NCBI RefSeq assembly: GCF_003326755.1
Contig: NZ_JPWH01000020.1
Coordinates: 18,296 to 82,295 of the forward strand
Reading direction: 5' to 3'
DNA length: 64,000 bases
Source: Thalassospira profundimaris
GTDB taxonomy: Bacteria > Pseudomonadota > Alphaproteobacteria > Rhodospirillales > Thalassospiraceae
Part shown: positions 1 through 8,282 of the stretch, piece after piece
How positions within the stretch are numbered: the first letter of the stretch is position 1
Layout: each line of letters begins with the position of its first letter
Notes under the pieces: model-generated
The model's input: the letters and a program-made list of their open reading frames with translations, nothing else
Told to the model about the DNA's origin: nothing
Databases searched by the model: none
Translations under genes and position numbers: made by a program

Positions 1-35
1 TCCTGATCCAGCCGGACTATGTTCTCGCCGCTCAC

Positions 36-112
36 GCCGGCATAGCTTTAATTGGTAGAGCAGCGGATTTGTAATCCGAAGGTTGGGAGTTCGAGTCTCT
101 CTGCCGGCACCA
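36..112 (+). tRNA. tRNA-Thr (anticodon TGT)
   Basis: Cloverleaf read by eye: acceptor arms gccggca (36-42) and tgccggc (102-108), discriminator A, and an encoded CCA end at 110-112. The anticodon loop tttgtaa (68-74) puts TGT at 70-72, which decodes ACA threonine codons. The T arm (gggag-ttcgagt-ctctc) is canonical. The outermost anticodon-stem pair is a G-A mismatch, as in related alphaproteobacterial tRNA-Thr. An intrinsic terminator follows at once. Confidence 0.95.
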
Positions 113-114
113 TC

Positions 115-159
115 AAAAGAAAACCCCACATACCGTCACCGGTTGCGGGGTTTTCTTTT
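115..159. terminator. Bidirectional intrinsic terminator
   Basis: A perfect 13-bp inverted repeat, aaaagaaaacccc / ggggttttctttt, has T-rich ends on both strands. It separates the plus-strand tRNA from the minus-strand rhodanese gene and can stop transcription from either side. Confidence 0.85.
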
Positions 160-187
160 GCGCCAGCGATCGCCCGACATGGCAGAC

Positions 188-520
188 TTATTTTTGAACA
201 GCAAAGCCATCGCGCGCCCAGGATTGCACACCGCCCTTCAGGGTCATGACCTTGCAATCCAGATGCGGCAATGCGGCATTGGCCGCCCCAAAGGACCGCT
301 GCCCCACCGCACAGATAAAAACGATGTCACATTCCATTTCGTCGGTCTGATCAATCAGGGCGGACATATCAAGCTCGCCCAAGGGGATATTGATCGCGCC
401 GGGCACCGTACCGCCGGAAAATTCGTCGGGCTGACGAACATCAACCAGCAGCGCACTTTTTTCCTGCAAAATCCGGTTCAGGGCGTCACTGTCAATAAAA
501 TATACAGAATTTTCTGACAT
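188..520 (-). CDS. Single-domain rhodanese-like protein
   Basis: A 110-residue protein made of one rhodanese fold. LLVDVRQPDEFSGGTVPGA (about residues 24-42) is the typical first half. The active-site loop CAVGQRS carries the catalytic Cys at residue 70. Single-domain rhodaneses move sulfane sulfur from thiosulfate or persulfide donors to thiol acceptors; the physiological partner cannot be read here. No signal peptide is seen, so it should be cytoplasmic. The ATG has an aaagga ribosome site five bases upstream. It is monocistronic, ending at the terminator shared with the tRNA. Confidence 0.88.
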   Translation of the reverse strand: MSENSVYFIDSDALNRILQEKSALLVDVRQPDEFSGGTVPGAINIPLGELDMSALIDQTDEMECDIVFICAVGQRSFGAANAALPHLDCKVMTLKGGVQSWARDGFAVQK

Positions 521-1084
521 TGTTTCCTTTCATGACCTGCATCTATCAGGCACACTGTCTGTCAGGGAGAGGCTATTGACGATGTCGTACCAACATGTAG
601 GCATCCCGTCACCAATTTGTGAACGGTCATTTCGATAAAATCGGCTGGAACTTACTGAAATTTTTAAAGAACATATTGCGTAGCACCAGCGCAGTAACCA
701 CGTTCTAAAGTAGTTGCTTTACGATTGCATCCTGTCGCCCTGGCCTTGCACAGGGGCACGATTTTGGCGGAAAAATTCAGTCCGTCGCCCGGCAAGCCAA
801 CCGCGGACACTATGGATGAAAATTTCTACAGGCGGGCACTTTTGCAGCCTGTTTCCCGGGTCTGACGACGCCATTTTGCTTTTAGCCGTGCATTGACACC
901 CAAGCTGCCCCTTTTTTCTCAAAACCGTTCCACCGGCATTGTGCAATACCCCTTTTCCGGCGGAACCAAAAAATAACGGGCATGGCCCCAGGCCGCCCAA
1001 CGACCTTCAACCGGGAGAGTTGCCACAAGACCGGACCCTTATGAAACAAAAGACGTGCGATAATTTTGGAAAGGAGACCGCGCC
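521..1084. other. Intergenic region, no gene recognised
   Basis: This 564-bp stretch separates the divergent rhodanese and prkA genes. Short open frames here have poor codon character and no convincing ribosome sites. A TTGACA hexamer lies at 893-898, but no good -10 box sits at the right distance. The aaaggag ribosome site of prkA lies at the right edge. It probably holds the prkA promoter and leader; nothing further is recognisable. Confidence 0.5.
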
Positions 1085-3031
1085 ATGGCTGAAGACCAGG
1101 ATATCTTCGAGCTATATGCGGAAGGTTATGACGGAAAACGCGAAACCGAACTGACCATTCGTGACTATCTCAATTTGTGTCGCGATGATCCATCGGCCTA
1201 TGCCTCGGCGGCCGAACGCATGATCAAGGCCATCGGCGAACCCGAACTGATCGACACATCGACCGATTCCCGTCTGGGCCGCATCTTTCTGAACCGCACA
1301 ATCAAGCGGTACCCGGCCTTTGACGACTTTTTTGGCATGGAAGAAACCATCGAACGGATTGTCGGTTTCTTCAAATATGCCGCCCAGGGACTGGAGGAAC
1401 GCAAACAGGTTCTTTATCTGCTGGGCCCGGTTGGCGGGGGCAAAAGCTCGCTTGCCGAACGGCTTAAGGAATTGATGGAACAGGAACCCATTTATGTTCT
1501 GAAAGCCGGTAATGACATCAGCCCGGTATTTGAAAGCCCGCTGGGCCTGTTTAATCCGTCAAAAATGGGCGATGCGATCCAGGATAAATACGGCATTCCC
1601 AAACGCCGCCTTACCGGCCTGATGTCGCCCTGGGCGGTCAAGCGCCTGGATGAATTTGACGGCGATCTTTCCAAATTTTCCGTCGTCAAGCTGCTGCCAT
1701 CGCGCCTGCGGCAAATCGCCATTGCCAAAACCGAACCCGGCGATGAAAACAACCAGGATATTTCATCGCTGGTGGGCAAGGTTGATATTCGCAAGCTGGA
1801 ATATTACAGCCAGAATGATCCCGATGCCTATTCCTATTCCGGCGGGTTAAACCGTGCCAATCAGGGCATGCTTGAATTTGTCGAAATGTTCAAGGCGCCG
1901 ATCAAGATGCTCCATCCGTTGCTGACCGCAACCCAGGAAGGCAACTATATCGGTACGGAAAACCTGGGTGCCATCCCCTTCCAGGGCATGATTCTGGCCC
2001 ATTCCAACGAGGCGGAATGGCAAAGTTTCAAGGCCAACAAAAACAACGAAGCCTTTATTGACCGTATCAGCGTGATCAAGGTGCCCTATTGCCTGCGTGT
2101 CACCGAAGAAACCAGCATTTACGACAAATTGCTGCAGGGTTCGGAACTGGAGCAGGGATCCTGCGCGCCCGGTACCCTTAAAATGCTGGCCCAGTTTTCC
2201 ATCCTGTCGCGCCTTCAGGAACATGAAAATTCCAACCTGTTTTCCAAAATGCGCGTTTATGACGGCGAAACGCTCAAGGATGTCGACCCGAAAGCGCGTT
2301 CGATGCAGGAATATCGCGATTCGGCCAGTGTCGATGAAGGCATGGACGGCATTTCAACCCGTTTTGCCTTCAAGGTTTTATCCGAAACCTTCAACCACGA
2401 CACCCACGAGGTGGCCGCCGACCCGGTCCATTTGATGTATGTGCTGGAACAGGCGATCCGGCGTGAACAGTACCCGGAAGAACGCGAAAAGGAATATATG
2501 GAGTTCATCAAGGCGGAACTGGCCCCGCGCTATGCCGAATTTATTGGGGCGGAAATCCAGAAAGCCTATCTGGAAAGCTATTCCGATTATGGTCAGAACC
2601 TGTTTGACCGCTATGTCGCCTATGCCGACGCCTGGATCGAAGACCAGGATTTCAAAGACCCCGATACCGGGCAGCTTCTGGACCGCAAAATTATCGATCA
2701 GGAGCTTTCAAAGGTCGAAAAACCGGCCGGTATTGCCAACCCCAAGGATTTCCGTAACGAGGTTGTCAAATTTGCCCTGCGGGCACGCGCCAACAACAAG
2801 GGCAAAAACCCCGCCTGGACATCGTATGAAAAGCTGCGTGACGTAATTGAAAAACGCATGTTCAGCCAGGTGGAGGACCTGTTGCCGGTGATTTCGTTCG
2901 GATCGAAAAAGGATGGCGATACCGAAAAGAAACATAACGAGTTCGTCAAACGCATGATCGAGCGTGGCTATACCGAACGCCAGACCCGCCGTCTGGTGGA
3001 ATGGTATATGCGCGTCAACAAGGCGGGCTGA
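1085..3031 (+). CDS. prkA: PrkA/YeaG serine protein kinase
   Basis: A 648-residue protein of the PrkA family, with an N-terminal AAA-type ATPase module and a C-terminal kinase-like region. The Walker A loop GPVGGGKS is at residues 114-121, and the length matches E. coli YeaG (about 640). In enterobacteria YeaG and YeaH act together in adaptation to nitrogen starvation and stationary phase; in Bacillus PrkA affects sporulation. The start is fixed by an aaaggag site before the ATG. It is followed by the DUF444 and SpoVR genes, the standard PrkA-YeaH-SpoVR triad. The protein is cytoplasmic, and its substrates are unknown here. Confidence 0.95.
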   Translation: MAEDQDIFELYAEGYDGKRETELTIRDYLNLCRDDPSAYASAAERMIKAIGEPELIDTSTDSRLGRIFLNRTIKRYPAFDDFFGMEETIERIVGFFKYAAQGLEERKQVLYLLGPVGGGKSSLAERLKELMEQEPIYVLKAGNDISPVFESPLGLFNPSKMGDAIQDKYGIPKRRLTGLMSPWAVKRLDEFDGDLSKFSVVKLLPSRLRQIAIAKTEPGDENNQDISSLVGKVDIRKLEYYSQNDPDAYSYSGGLNRANQGMLEFVEMFKAPIKMLHPLLTATQEGNYIGTENLGAIPFQGMILAHSNEAEWQSFKANKNNEAFIDRISVIKVPYCLRVTEETSIYDKLLQGSELEQGSCAPGTLKMLAQFSILSRLQEHENSNLFSKMRVYDGETLKDVDPKARSMQEYRDSASVDEGMDGISTRFAFKVLSETFNHDTHEVAADPVHLMYVLEQAIRREQYPEEREKEYMEFIKAELAPRYAEFIGAEIQKAYLESYSDYGQNLFDRYVAYADAWIEDQDFKDPDTGQLLDRKIIDQELSKVEKPAGIANPKDFRNEVVKFALRARANNKGKNPAWTSYEKLRDVIEKRMFSQVEDLLPVISFGSKKDGDTEKKHNEFVKRMIERGYTERQTRRLVEWYMRVNKAG

Positions 3032-3137
3032 CAGGCCCGTACCGGCCCCCGCCGGGTGGCGGTTTTCCCCTTCCGCCACCCGGTGCCGGGTTGGGCCAGC
3101 CGCCGGTGCGGCCCTGCGTTTCAAGGATAGACTGCCC

Positions 3138-4478
3138 ATGTTCCATATCATCGACCGCCGCAAAAACCCGAAAGGCAAAAGCATTGGCAATCGCCAGCGT
3201 TTTATGCGCCGTGCCAAGGCACAGATCAAAAAAGCCGTCGAAGACACCATAAAAACACGCGGCATTACCGACATTGACAATGGCGACCAAATCACGATTC
3301 CCGGCAAAACCCTGCGGGAACCGGGGTTTCACCATGCAGGCCGGGGCGGCGACCGCAATTATGTATTGCCCGGCAATAAAAAATTCGTTCCCGGCGACCG
3401 GATCGCGCGCCCCCAGGGCGGCGATGGCGGTGCCGGTGGATCACAGGCCAGCCCGGATGGCGAAGGCGAAGATGAATTCCAGTTCGTGCTGACGCGCGAT
3501 GAGTTTCTTGATATTTTTTTCGAGGATCTGGAGCTTCCCGATCTTTTGAAAAAAAGCCTGAAACAAACCACCGCCTTTCGCACCGCACGGGCGGGATATT
3601 CGGTGGAGGGCAGCCCGGCCAACCTGAACTTGGTGCGCACCATGCGCAATTCGCTGGCCCGGCGCATTGGCCTGCGCCGCCCCAAAAGCAGTGAAATCCG
3701 CGAACTGGAAGAGAAAATTGCCGCCCTGACGGCTGAAAATGCAGGCGACATTCCGCAACCGCAAAAGCAGGCCAATGAAGCAACGCTGAAGCTGTTGCAG
3801 GCCGAACTGGACGAAGCCAAACGGCGCAGCAAGGCGATTGCCTTTATTGACCCGATCGACACCCGTTATAACCAGTTTCGGCAAATCCCCGATCCCAATA
3901 CCCAGGCCGTGATGTTCTGCCTGATGGATGTTTCAGGTTCGATGTCCGAACAGATGAAGGAACTGGCGAAACGGTTTTTCATGCTGCTGCACATGTTTTT
4001 GCATCGTCGTTACGAACATGTGGAAGTGGTGTTTATTCGCCATACATCACGCGCATCCGAGGTGGACGAACAAACCTTTTTCTATTCGCGCGAAACCGGT
4101 GGCACCATTGTTTCCACCGCGCTCGAGGAAATGAAGCGAATCCTGGCCGAGAGGTACCCGGTCGATCAGTGGAACATCTATGCCGCCCAGGCATCGGATG
4201 GTGATAACTATTCCAATGACGGGGCCAAATGCACCGCCCTTCTGGCCGAGGACCTTTTGCCCAAATGCCAGTATTACGCCTATATCGAAATCACCGACGA
4301 ACGCGAGGCCGAAATATTTTCAACAGCCGAAGGTGAAACCGCGCTTTGGAAGGCTTATGCCCCGCTCGCACAGAGCCAGAATGGCCGTTTTGCCCTGAAA
4401 CGGGTGAAGAAAGCGGCCGATATTTTCCCGGTATTTCGCGAACTGTTTGCCAAAAACAAGGCGGAGGCACGGATATGA
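3138..4478 (+). CDS. YeaH/YhbH family protein (DUF444, VWA-like)
   Basis: A 446-residue DUF444 protein starting MFHIIDRRKNPKGKS. I chose the ATG at 3138, which has an aaggat ribosome site and the conserved family start; the frame is open further upstream. The C-terminal half has a von Willebrand A-like metal site, DVSGSMS near residue 264 (DxSxS MIDAS pattern). The N-terminal half is basic and rich in charged helices. DUF444 proteins are encoded next to PrkA kinases and are probably scaffold or substrate in the same stress pathway; the biochemistry is not settled. The gene overlaps the SpoVR start by four bases (ATGA), indicating translational coupling. Confidence 0.93.
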   Translation: MFHIIDRRKNPKGKSIGNRQRFMRRAKAQIKKAVEDTIKTRGITDIDNGDQITIPGKTLREPGFHHAGRGGDRNYVLPGNKKFVPGDRIARPQGGDGGAGGSQASPDGEGEDEFQFVLTRDEFLDIFFEDLELPDLLKKSLKQTTAFRTARAGYSVEGSPANLNLVRTMRNSLARRIGLRRPKSSEIRELEEKIAALTAENAGDIPQPQKQANEATLKLLQAELDEAKRRSKAIAFIDPIDTRYNQFRQIPDPNTQAVMFCLMDVSGSMSEQMKELAKRFFMLLHMFLHRRYEHVEVVFIRHTSRASEVDEQTFFYSRETGGTIVSTALEEMKRILAERYPVDQWNIYAAQASDGDNYSNDGAKCTALLAEDLLPKCQYYAYIEITDEREAEIFSTAEGETALWKAYAPLAQSQNGRFALKRVKKAADIFPVFRELFAKNKAEARI

Positions 4479-6043
4479 CAGCCCGCAAAACCAAATCCGG
4501 CCTGCTGTTTGATGGTGCCGACTGGGACTTTGACAGTCTCAAAGCCACCTATGACGCGATCGAGGACATTGCGCTGAATGAAATGGGCCTTGATGTTTAT
4601 CCCAACCAGATCGAGGTGATTACATCCGAGCAAATGCTCGATGCCTATTCATCGATTGGCATGCCGTTGATGTATCATCACTGGTCGTTCGGCAAACGCT
4701 TCGTGCGCGATGACGCGATGTATCGCAAGGGTTATCAGGGACTGGCCTACGAGATCGTGATTAACTCCAACCCCTGCATTTCCTATGTGATGGAAGAAAA
4801 CACCATCGGCATGCAGGCGCTGGTGATGGCCCATGCCGCCTTTGGCCATAACCATTTTTTCAAAAACAATTATCTGTTCAAACAATGGACCGATGCAGAG
4901 GGCATTCTCGATTATCTGCAATTTGCCAAACGCTATATCGCCAAATGCGAGGACCGGTTTGGCTTTGATGCGGTTGAACGCATTCTGGATGCCGCACACG
5001 CCCTGATGGATCACGGGGTGAACCGTTATTCCCACCCGGAAAAACCCAATCTGGCGGTCGAGCTGGAGCGTGAACGCGAGCGCGCCAAATACGAAGACGA
5101 AACCTATAACGATTTGTGGCGCACCCTGCCCCAGCACGATGACGACCCCGAAGACCTGGATGACCAGAAGCGCCGCCTGCGCCAGGAACAACGCCGGGCA
5201 CAATTTGGCCTGCCCGAGGAAAATCTGCTTTATTTCCTGGAAAAAAATGCGCCGGGTTTACAATCGTGGGAGCGCGAGATTTTGCGCATCGTGCGCAATA
5301 TCGGCCAGTATTTTTACCCGCAAAAACAGACCAAGGTGATGAATGAGGGCTGTGCATGTTATGTGCATTACCACATCATGAACCGCCTGTATGACAAAGG
5401 GCTGATTTCCGAAGGCGCGATCATGGAATTTATCGATTCCCATTCCAAGGTGGTGTTTCAGCCCGAATATGACGATCCGCGCTATTCCGGTTTTAACCCC
5501 TATGCGCTGGGTTTTGCCATGATGCAGGATATTCACCGCATCTGCGTTGAGCCTACCGAGGAAGACCATAAATGGTTCCCCGACATTGCCGGCAATAACC
5601 AGCCCTTTGCCACGCTGCGCGAAGCCTGGGCGCATTACCGCGATGAAAGCTTCATTTTGCAATTCCTCTCGCCCAAGGTGATGCGGGACATGCGCATGTT
5701 CATGATCAATGACCAGGCCTCCGCCCCGTATCTTCAGGTTGGTGCCATCCATGATGATAACGGTTATCGCAATGTACGCCGTGCGCTGGCCCGCATGCAC
5801 GACCTGTCGGTGCGCGAGCCCGACCTGCAAGTGGTCGATGTCGATTTGCGCGGCAATCGCCAGCTTTACATCGCCCATACCCAGCATGACGGCATTCGTC
5901 TTGATAAATCCGAAGCGGAATTGGCACTGGGCTATATCGGACAGTTATGGGGGTATGGCGTCACCCTGCAAGCCGTTGACAATGATAGCGGCGAAATCCT
6001 GAGCGAAATGCACTACACCCCGGAAGATCTCGTCCCGGTTTAA
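4475..6043 (+). CDS. SpoVR family protein
   Basis: A 522-residue SpoVR-family protein. The start is the ATG inside the ATGA overlap with the preceding stop; it begins MTARKTKSGLLFDGADWDF, so the open frame upstream is not used. Conserved blocks include MPLMYHHWSFGKRF and the HNHFFKNN stretch. SpoVR is needed for spore cortex formation in Bacillus, but Gram-negative homologues (YcgB) accompany PrkA and YeaH in non-sporulating bacteria, where the exact activity is unknown. As third gene of the triad it is co-transcribed and ends at a hairpin 28 bases downstream. Confidence 0.94.
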   Translation: MTARKTKSGLLFDGADWDFDSLKATYDAIEDIALNEMGLDVYPNQIEVITSEQMLDAYSSIGMPLMYHHWSFGKRFVRDDAMYRKGYQGLAYEIVINSNPCISYVMEENTIGMQALVMAHAAFGHNHFFKNNYLFKQWTDAEGILDYLQFAKRYIAKCEDRFGFDAVERILDAAHALMDHGVNRYSHPEKPNLAVELERERERAKYEDETYNDLWRTLPQHDDDPEDLDDQKRRLRQEQRRAQFGLPEENLLYFLEKNAPGLQSWEREILRIVRNIGQYFYPQKQTKVMNEGCACYVHYHIMNRLYDKGLISEGAIMEFIDSHSKVVFQPEYDDPRYSGFNPYALGFAMMQDIHRICVEPTEEDHKWFPDIAGNNQPFATLREAWAHYRDESFILQFLSPKVMRDMRMFMINDQASAPYLQVGAIHDDNGYRNVRRALARMHDLSVREPDLQVVDVDLRGNRQLYIAHTQHDGIRLDKSEAELALGYIGQLWGYGVTLQAVDNDSGEILSEMHYTPEDLVPV

Positions 6044-6070
6044 CCGGTTCACCTCACGCCCGGAGCTTTG

Positions 6071-6094
6071 AAGGCTGCAAGCGATTGCAGCCTT
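6071..6094 (+). terminator. Terminator-like hairpin after the SpoVR gene
   Basis: aaggctgcaa / ttgcagcctt forms a 10-bp stem with a four-base loop, followed by a short T-containing run. It is the likely end of the prkA-DUF444-SpoVR transcript. Confidence 0.6.
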
Positions 6095-6437
6095 TGCTGT
6101 ATCTGATCGTCACTACCATCATCCGCGACAAAACGGAATTTTATCACCATATCAAAACGATTCATCCATCTGCCGGGCCATTACCTGCATTTGCAGTTTT
6201 ATCATTACGATATAAAAATAATCATTTCAGGATCAAATAAAACATTCTGATTGGATTAAAGTATAATTTTAAAATTAAAAAAAACCTGCTTTGCGCCCAA
6301 TTAAGGCCGCAACCCGCCATGCAAGCAACGCCATGTGCCCAACCGTGAATAACTGACAGCTTTTGCCGTACCCGCAGCCCCCTCTGGCGACATACCGCAA
6401 GCCCGGCACAAGACAGATGATTCAATCCCGCCCCACG

Positions 6438-6472
6438 ACATGACACATGGCACATGGCACATGGCACATGAC
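6438..6472. repeat. Five tandem 7-bp repeats (ACATGRC)
   Basis: Units acatgac, acatggc, acatggc, acatggc, acatgac follow one another without spacers; the two outer units differ from the three inner ones at the same base. The array lies about 45 bp upstream of the znuA promoter. It may be a slippage-prone microsatellite or a multi-site binding element. Confidence 0.8.
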
Positions 6473-6503
6473 AAACACGCTCCCCCGGAATGCCAATTTT
6501 CCT

Positions 6504-6532
6504 TTGACAATCAAGATACGTTATAACATAAC
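6504..6532 (+). promoter_or_regulatory. znuA promoter with Zur-like box
   Basis: TTGACA at 6504-6509 is followed after 17 bases by CATAAC, a weak -10. Overlapping the -10 is the dyad gttataac (6520-6527) within gatacgttataacataac, which resembles the GTTATAnnATAAC core of proteobacterial Zur operators. The position fits repression of zinc uptake when zinc is sufficient. The regulator gene is not in the window. Confidence 0.6.
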
Positions 6533-6571
6533 AAAATAAATTTACATGCCTCCTGCCAAGATGGAAATCCG

Positions 6572-7618
6572 ATGCCAAAGTCACGTTTGTTATTTGCCGG
6601 TGCTTTTTTTGCTGCTGCCCAATTTGCTGTTCCAGCGGCTTCCTGGGCGGCGGATGCACCCAAAGTTGTTGCCTCGATCAAACCGATCCATTCCATAGTG
6701 GCCGCCATTATGCAGGGTGTTGGCAAACCTGAATTGCTGGTCAATGGTGCAGCGTCACCGCATACATATTCACTGCGCCCCAGCGAAGCCCGCGCGCTGC
6801 AAAATGCCGACCTGGTGATTTACGTGTCGCCGGAACTGGAATCGTTTCTCGCCAAACCGCTAAAATCGCTTTCGGCGAATGCAAAGGTGATGGAACTGGC
6901 AGAGGCCAAAGGGGTGGAAACCCTGGAAATGCGTGAAGGCGGCGCGTTTGAGGCGCATCATCACGGTGACGAACATGAAGACGGTCACGATGACCACGAC
7001 CATGACCACCATGACGGCGATCATGACCATGCAGAAGACGCAGACCATGATCACGACCATACAGATGTCGAACATGCCGAAGAACATGAACATCATCATG
7101 ACGAAGGCGACCCGCATATCTGGATGAGCCCGGAAAACGGCAAAGCCATTGCCACCGACATTACCGAAGAACTGGCGGAAATTGATCCGGCCCATGCGGA
7201 CTTTTATCGCGCCAATCTGAAAAGTCTGCTTGGCAAAATCGATGCAACAAAGGATGATCTTGCCAGCCGGGTTGCGCCGGTCAAAGACAAACCCTTCATT
7301 GTTTTCCATGATGCCTATCAATATCTCGAACACAGCTTTGGCCTGCACGCCGTCGGGTCGATCACGATTTCACCGGATCGTAAACCGGGGGCAAAGCGGC
7401 TTCATGATATTGAAGACAAAATCAAATCCAGCGGGGCTACCTGCGTGTTTGCCGAACCGCAGTTCAAACCCGCCATTGTCCAGTCCATTGTCGCCGATAC
7501 CGGCGCACGCACGGGCACGCTGGATCCGCTAGGAGCGAATATTGACGCCGGTCCGAATGCCTATATCGAGATTCTTTCACAAAATATCGACCACCTGGCG
7601 AGTTGCCTCGAAGGTTAA
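6572..7618 (+). CDS. znuA: ZnuA-like zinc ABC transporter substrate-binding protein
   Basis: A 348-residue periplasmic metal-binding protein of the ZnuA/TroA cluster. It has a signal peptide (residues 1-27, ending ASWAA), the zinc-ligand motif SPHTY near residue 64, a His/Asp-rich loop at about 129-176, then DPHIWMSP with a second ligand His near 182. The charged loop is diagnostic of ZnuA rather than manganese-binding relatives. It captures periplasmic Zn2+ for import. Unusually, no ZnuB permease or ZnuC ATPase gene follows; the next genes are ZevA- and ZevB-like. A Zur-like box upstream supports zinc-responsive control, and a hairpin terminator follows. Confidence 0.92.
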   Translation: MPKSRLLFAGAFFAAAQFAVPAASWAADAPKVVASIKPIHSIVAAIMQGVGKPELLVNGAASPHTYSLRPSEARALQNADLVIYVSPELESFLAKPLKSLSANAKVMELAEAKGVETLEMREGGAFEAHHHGDEHEDGHDDHDHDHHDGDHDHAEDADHDHDHTDVEHAEEHEHHHDEGDPHIWMSPENGKAIATDITEELAEIDPAHADFYRANLKSLLGKIDATKDDLASRVAPVKDKPFIVFHDAYQYLEHSFGLHAVGSITISPDRKPGAKRLHDIEDKIKSSGATCVFAEPQFKPAIVQSIVADTGARTGTLDPLGANIDAGPNAYIEILSQNIDHLASCLEG

Positions 7619-8282
7619 ACCCCTAACCTTTTGGCAAAGGGCGTCGCACTCCGTTTTTCGGGGTGCGCGCTTTTTGCGTTTGGCCCCAAAAACCGCCATT
7701 GCCGCCCTGACCGCTACCTTTGCCATTGTTGGCTACATCCCCGTGGCGACCGCCCATCCGCATGTCTGGATCGACAGCCAGGCAACGATGATTTTTGACA
7801 AAAACAAAATTACCGGCATCCACATGGTCTGGGTGTTTGACGATATGTTCAGCCTGACCCTGATGGACCAGTTCGACCACAATCATGACATGCGCTTTTT
7901 TGATCAGGAAAATGACGAAGTCCGTGACAATGCCTTCATCGCGCTGGCCGATATCGGGTTTATGACCTATCTGCGCCGCAATGAAGAAGTTGTCAAAATT
8001 GCCGGCTTTCATGATTTTGTCGCCGATATTACCGACCAGGGACGTGTTAAATACAGCTTCACACTGGATCTGGCCGAACCGGTAGACCCCGTTGCCGACC
8101 AGATCGGCCTGTCGGTTTATGATTCCGAATTCTTTATTGATGTCGCCTTTGCCCAGAAGGATCCGGTCCTGTTTTCCGGCAATGACGGCCTGACCTGCAG
8201 CTATAAAATGGGCGAAGATGACAAACACCGCATCTATTATGACATGGTCTCACCGCAGCGGGCGGACATTACCTGCAAATAA
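7542..8282 (+). CDS. zevA: DUF1007 family periplasmic protein (ZevA-like)
   Basis: A DUF1007 protein; the HPHVWIDSQ start of the mature part is characteristic. In Haemophilus influenzae the DUF1007 protein ZevA and permease ZevB form a zinc acquisition system. The start is uncertain. The given TTG at 7542 has a good aggag site six bases upstream and overlaps the znuA end by 77 bases. But the signal peptide (APKTAIAALTATFAIVGYIP then VATA) lies only at about residues 48-70, suggesting an internal start such as TTG 7680, just after the hairpin. The stop overlaps the next gene. It probably delivers metal to the ZevB permease; that role is inferred from homology and context. Confidence 0.82.
   Translation: MTPVRMPISRFFHKISTTWRVASKVKPLTFWQRASHSVFRGARFLRLAPKTAIAALTATFAIVGYIPVATAHPHVWIDSQATMIFDKNKITGIHMVWVFDDMFSLTLMDQFDHNHDMRFFDQENDEVRDNAFIALADIGFMTYLRRNEEVVKIAGFHDFVADITDQGRVKYSFTLDLAEPVDPVADQIGLSVYDSEFFIDVAFAQKDPVLFSGNDGLTCSYKMGEDDKHRIYYDMVSPQRADITCK
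7645..7675 (+). terminator. Hairpin terminator or attenuator between znuA and zevA
   Basis: cgcactccg / cggggtgcg (9-bp stem with one G-T pair, five-base loop) is followed by TTTTT. It lies inside the 5' part of the zevA open frame, so it either limits read-through from znuA or marks the true 5' boundary of zevA. Confidence 0.65.

Larger units (their letters stand above)
6095..6571. other. AT-rich promoter region of the zinc-uptake locus
   Basis: About 480 bp without a gene. It contains an AT-rich block (about 6195-6285), five tandem 7-bp repeats (6438-6472), and the promoter with a Zur-like box just upstream of znuA. Short minus-strand frames here lack coding character. Confidence 0.6.
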
